From assembly GCA_030407085.1 (NCBI GenBank), contig CM059587.1, forward strand, positions 37,297,001-37,361,000: DNA of 64,000 nucleotides, written 5' to 3'. This stretch comes from Trichopria drosophilae (taxonomy: Eukaryota > Arthropoda > Insecta > Hymenoptera > Diapriidae). This document shows positions 61,930 through 64,000 of this stretch, piece after piece. The position numbers and the translations under genes are program-made. Positions within the stretch are counted from its first letter, which is position 1; the number at the start of each line of letters is the position of its first letter. Under the pieces are notes generated by a model, which did not search any database, was not told where the DNA came from, and saw only the letters and a list, made by a program, of their open reading frames with translations.

Positions 61930-62330
61930 GTTCTTTACAGATGTTTAGCTGCTGATTACGAATCTGAAGTCAGCTTTTAAAAATTCAAAATGGCGGATCC
62001 AATATGGCGGACGACTTTTTTGATAAACGATCTAATTTGCCTAAAAATTATTACTCGGGGGTTTTTGGGGTCGCTGATTACGAATCTGAAGTCATATTTT
62101 AAAAATTCAAAATGGCAAATCCAAAATGGCGGACGACTTTTAAAAAATCCAATGCAATTCGCTTGAAACACGTTATTCTGAAGTTTTCGAGGTCGTTGAT
62201 TACGAATCGGCAGTTAGTTTTTCAAAATTCAAAAATGGCAGGTCCAATATAACGGGTGACTTTTGAAACATTTAATGCAATTCGCTTGAAACTCGTCAGT
62301 TTAAGGTTTTTGTAGTCGATGACGTTGAAT
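61930..62330 (+). repeat. Tandem array of the 121-bp module, 3-4 units
   Basis: GCTGATTACGAATC starts at 61951 and 62073, GTTGATTACGAATC at 62195, and a decayed version follows at about 62316, so the period is 122 bp. Each unit contains TTCAAAATGGC, GGATCCAATATGGCGGACGA (or a variant) and AATTCGCTTGAAAC. The first unit is part of the left arm of the foldback. Confidence 0.85.
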
Positions 62331-62675
62331 CTAACGTTGAATTAATATTGAAAAGGCACTAAGCTTTCTTTGTCGATGCATTAAATCTGTTTTGACTCTG
62401 CATAGGAAACAAAAGACAATCTAAAATCGATCAAAGTTTTAATGCATCGTTTAAGACATCTTATTTGAATCGTGGGCTTGCGAAAGTGATAAAATAATGT
62501 ATCTTTAGTGTTGAAAATCTCGAATTTATAAAAGATTTCAGCCTATGTTCAAAAACCCTAAAAACATAAAACTATCAGCAGATCTGCATACCATTGATTA
62601 CTATTCCATTGTACATCTTATTTGAATCGTTTGGTTGCGAATGTGATAAAATAAAAGTATCTTGCCTTGATTAGA

Positions 62676-63006
62676 GTATTGCATCTTGCCTTTGTTGGTT
62701 GGATTTTTACAACTTGCCATTGTTGGTTGGATTACACTATCTTACATTTGCCGGTCAGATTATTACATCTTGCCTTTGTTGGTTGGATTTTTACAACTTG
62801 CCATTGTTCGTTGGATTACACTATCTTACCTTTGCCGGTCAGATTATTACATCTTGCCTTTGTTGGTTGGATTTGACGATCTTGCCTTTGTTGGTTGGAT
62901 TTTACGATCTTACCTTTGCCGGTCGGATTATTACATCTTGCCTTTGTTGGTTGGATTTTACGATGTTACCTTTGCCGGTTGGATTATTACATCTTGCCGT
63001 GGTTGG
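62676..63006 (+). repeat. 28-bp minisatellite, about 12 units, with 84-bp higher order
   Basis: The unit is ATTACATCTTGCC followed by TTTGTTGGTTGG. Variants (CAACTTGCCATTG, CTATCTTACCTTTGCCGG) alternate every third unit at the left. Because 28 is not a multiple of three, all three plus-strand frames stay open and give repeated peptides (LPLLVGF, LAFVGWI, TFAGQI). That explains the long frames without a gene. Confidence 0.9.
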
Positions 63007-63234
63007 AGTATTGCATCTTAGATCGAATTTCAAAAAAGTCGTCCGCCATATTGGATCCGCTATTTTTAATTTTTAAAATCTGACTTCAGATTCGTAATCA
63101 GCAGCCAAAAATCTATAAAGAACCATATCTTCTGATTTTTTTAACATTATTATTCGAGTATAAATGTGAAATTGATGTACATTTTTTATTGGACATGGTC
63201 AACTTTGACCTCTGATATTTCTGAAACGGGGAAT

Positions 63235-64000
63235 ATGCTCACTTTGAAATTTTGCAGGGATTATTGGCATAGAAAAAGTTTCAATATTCGAGGTACGAAA
63301 AAGGGGCATTTTTGGCATGGGGCTTACAGAGGCTCTTTGTTTCGAGCATGTGGTTGGATGTGATATCATGATGTATTATGAAAATAATAGACTAAAGGAA
63401 GGTATAAAATATTGAGCAGTGGAGTAGCTAAAAATTATTTAGGAAGATCAATCCGAATTGCATATATGAAACGATCTCAGAACAATTATTTCAATGCTGT
63501 AGAGCCTCAATTTATAAAATCAAAACAAGAAAATATTGAAAAAGATGCTCATTAGATTATTGCCGTACATTTCTAAAATCTAGACAATTCCTTAATTTTT
63601 TTAAATATTTGATGTTCAGACGTTATTTTAAAATCCTAATCATCAAAACGTTTTTGCTAGATTAGCCGGTGATCAGAAACCGGTATTATAGTGAAAATTA
63701 CCTTGAAAAAAACACTAAGAAAAGTGTATTTTATCAGTTACTATCCATTGGCTTTTAAAAAGTGTATTATAGCCATTAAAAGAAATATTCTAACTAGTAA
63801 AATCCTCTGCCGTTCAGCATTTGTTTTTGACAGGTTATACGAAACTGTAATAAACTCTCCTATTTTAAAAGAATGTTTTATTATGACTAAAAGAAGGCAT
63901 TTTTAATATTTTAATTTGCTAGATAAATTTCCATAAACAAAAATTGCTTTTAGTTAAAGAGAAAAGGCTAAAATAAACTGACATATCGGTTAGAATAATA
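63235..64000. other. AT-rich end of window, no gene
   Basis: The 71-codon plus-strand frame at 63691-63906 matches nothing that I recognise. Confidence 0.4.

Larger units (their letters stand above)
61818..63234. mobile_element. Foldback element built from the 121-bp module, 1.4 kb
   Basis: Arms of about 204 bp (61818-62021 and 63032-63234) are inverted. The outer ends read ATTCCCCGTTTC, followed by GGTCAAAGTTGACCATGTCC (itself a palindrome). The inner ends read GGATCCAATATGGCGGACGA. Between the arms are further 122-bp module units and a 28-bp minisatellite. No convincing target duplication and no transposase were found. Confidence 0.8.

Noticed and set aside
62667..63076. Overlapping frames with repeated hydrophobic peptides
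   Set aside because: They are translations of a 28-bp tandem repeat in all three phases, not a protein gene.
1..64000. CRISPR arrays, operons, ribosome binding sites, rRNA, telomeric repeats
   Set aside because: None were seen. The window is eukaryotic non-coding DNA, and the regular arrays present are minisatellites and transposon modules.

Overview
This is a strongly AT-rich, gene-poor window of an animal nuclear genome, most likely an insect. There are no bacterial-type operons, rRNA or CRISPR. Nearly all open frames are short and about as long as chance predicts at this base composition. What dominates is non-coding repetitive DNA: foldback elements, short non-autonomous DNA transposons (MITEs) with readable target-site duplications, minisatellites and tRNA-like Pol III fragments. 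The species cannot be named from the sequence. The best taxonomic clue is one globin exon of the membrane-anchored globin-X type, as found in insects.

Only two stretches look like real protein-coding exons. (1) Minus strand, 51757-51570: the first coding exon of a globin, with an N-terminal Met-Gly-Cys acylation motif, the A-helix Trp, and a GTGAGT donor in phase 2 at the classic globin helix-B intron position. A GC- and CpG-richer zone (about 51840-52960) lies upstream and probably carries the promoter or 5' leader. I could not find later globin exons in the lower-coordinate 51 kb. (2) Plus strand, 60246-60439: a probable last exon of a small secreted cysteine-rich peptide, with an acceptor-like AG before it and an AATAAA 45 bases after the stop. 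A decayed coding-like tract lies at 57230-57850 (minus), and an acidic open frame of about 99 codons at 28448-28747 (plus).

Layout. 0.45-2.8 kb: a dispersed repeat (here called R1) interrupted by a 1170-bp foldback with an 8-bp target duplication, whose core is head-to-head 139-bp units. 2.9-11.4 kb: AT-rich DNA with a 10-bp minisatellite, a duplicated 180-bp block and tRNA-like fragments. 11.4-13.0 kb: a GC-rich island of degenerate TGGCC-type repeats. 17.8-20.9 kb: the second, uninterrupted R1 copy in inverse orientation, tandem repeats and an inverted pair. 21-28 kb: tandem modules, MITEs and a 170-195 bp tandem array. 29-37 kb: AT-rich, featureless to me. 37-49.8 kb: many nested elements. 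51.6-53 kb: globin start region. 55-64 kb: a MITE, the pseudogene-like tract, the small peptide exon and two further foldback-type elements.

The most interesting structure is a network. A roughly 121-bp module centred on the words GATTACGAATCTGA and AAAATGGCGGA recurs, often in tandem and in both orientations, at 21.2, 37.2-37.7, 41.3-41.5, 42.6-42.7 and 61.95-62.33 kb. Relics occur inside other elements at 0.87, 1.9, 17.8, 20.7 and 63.1 kb. Several foldback elements appear to be built from shared modules, nested in one another in an order that can be read from their duplications.
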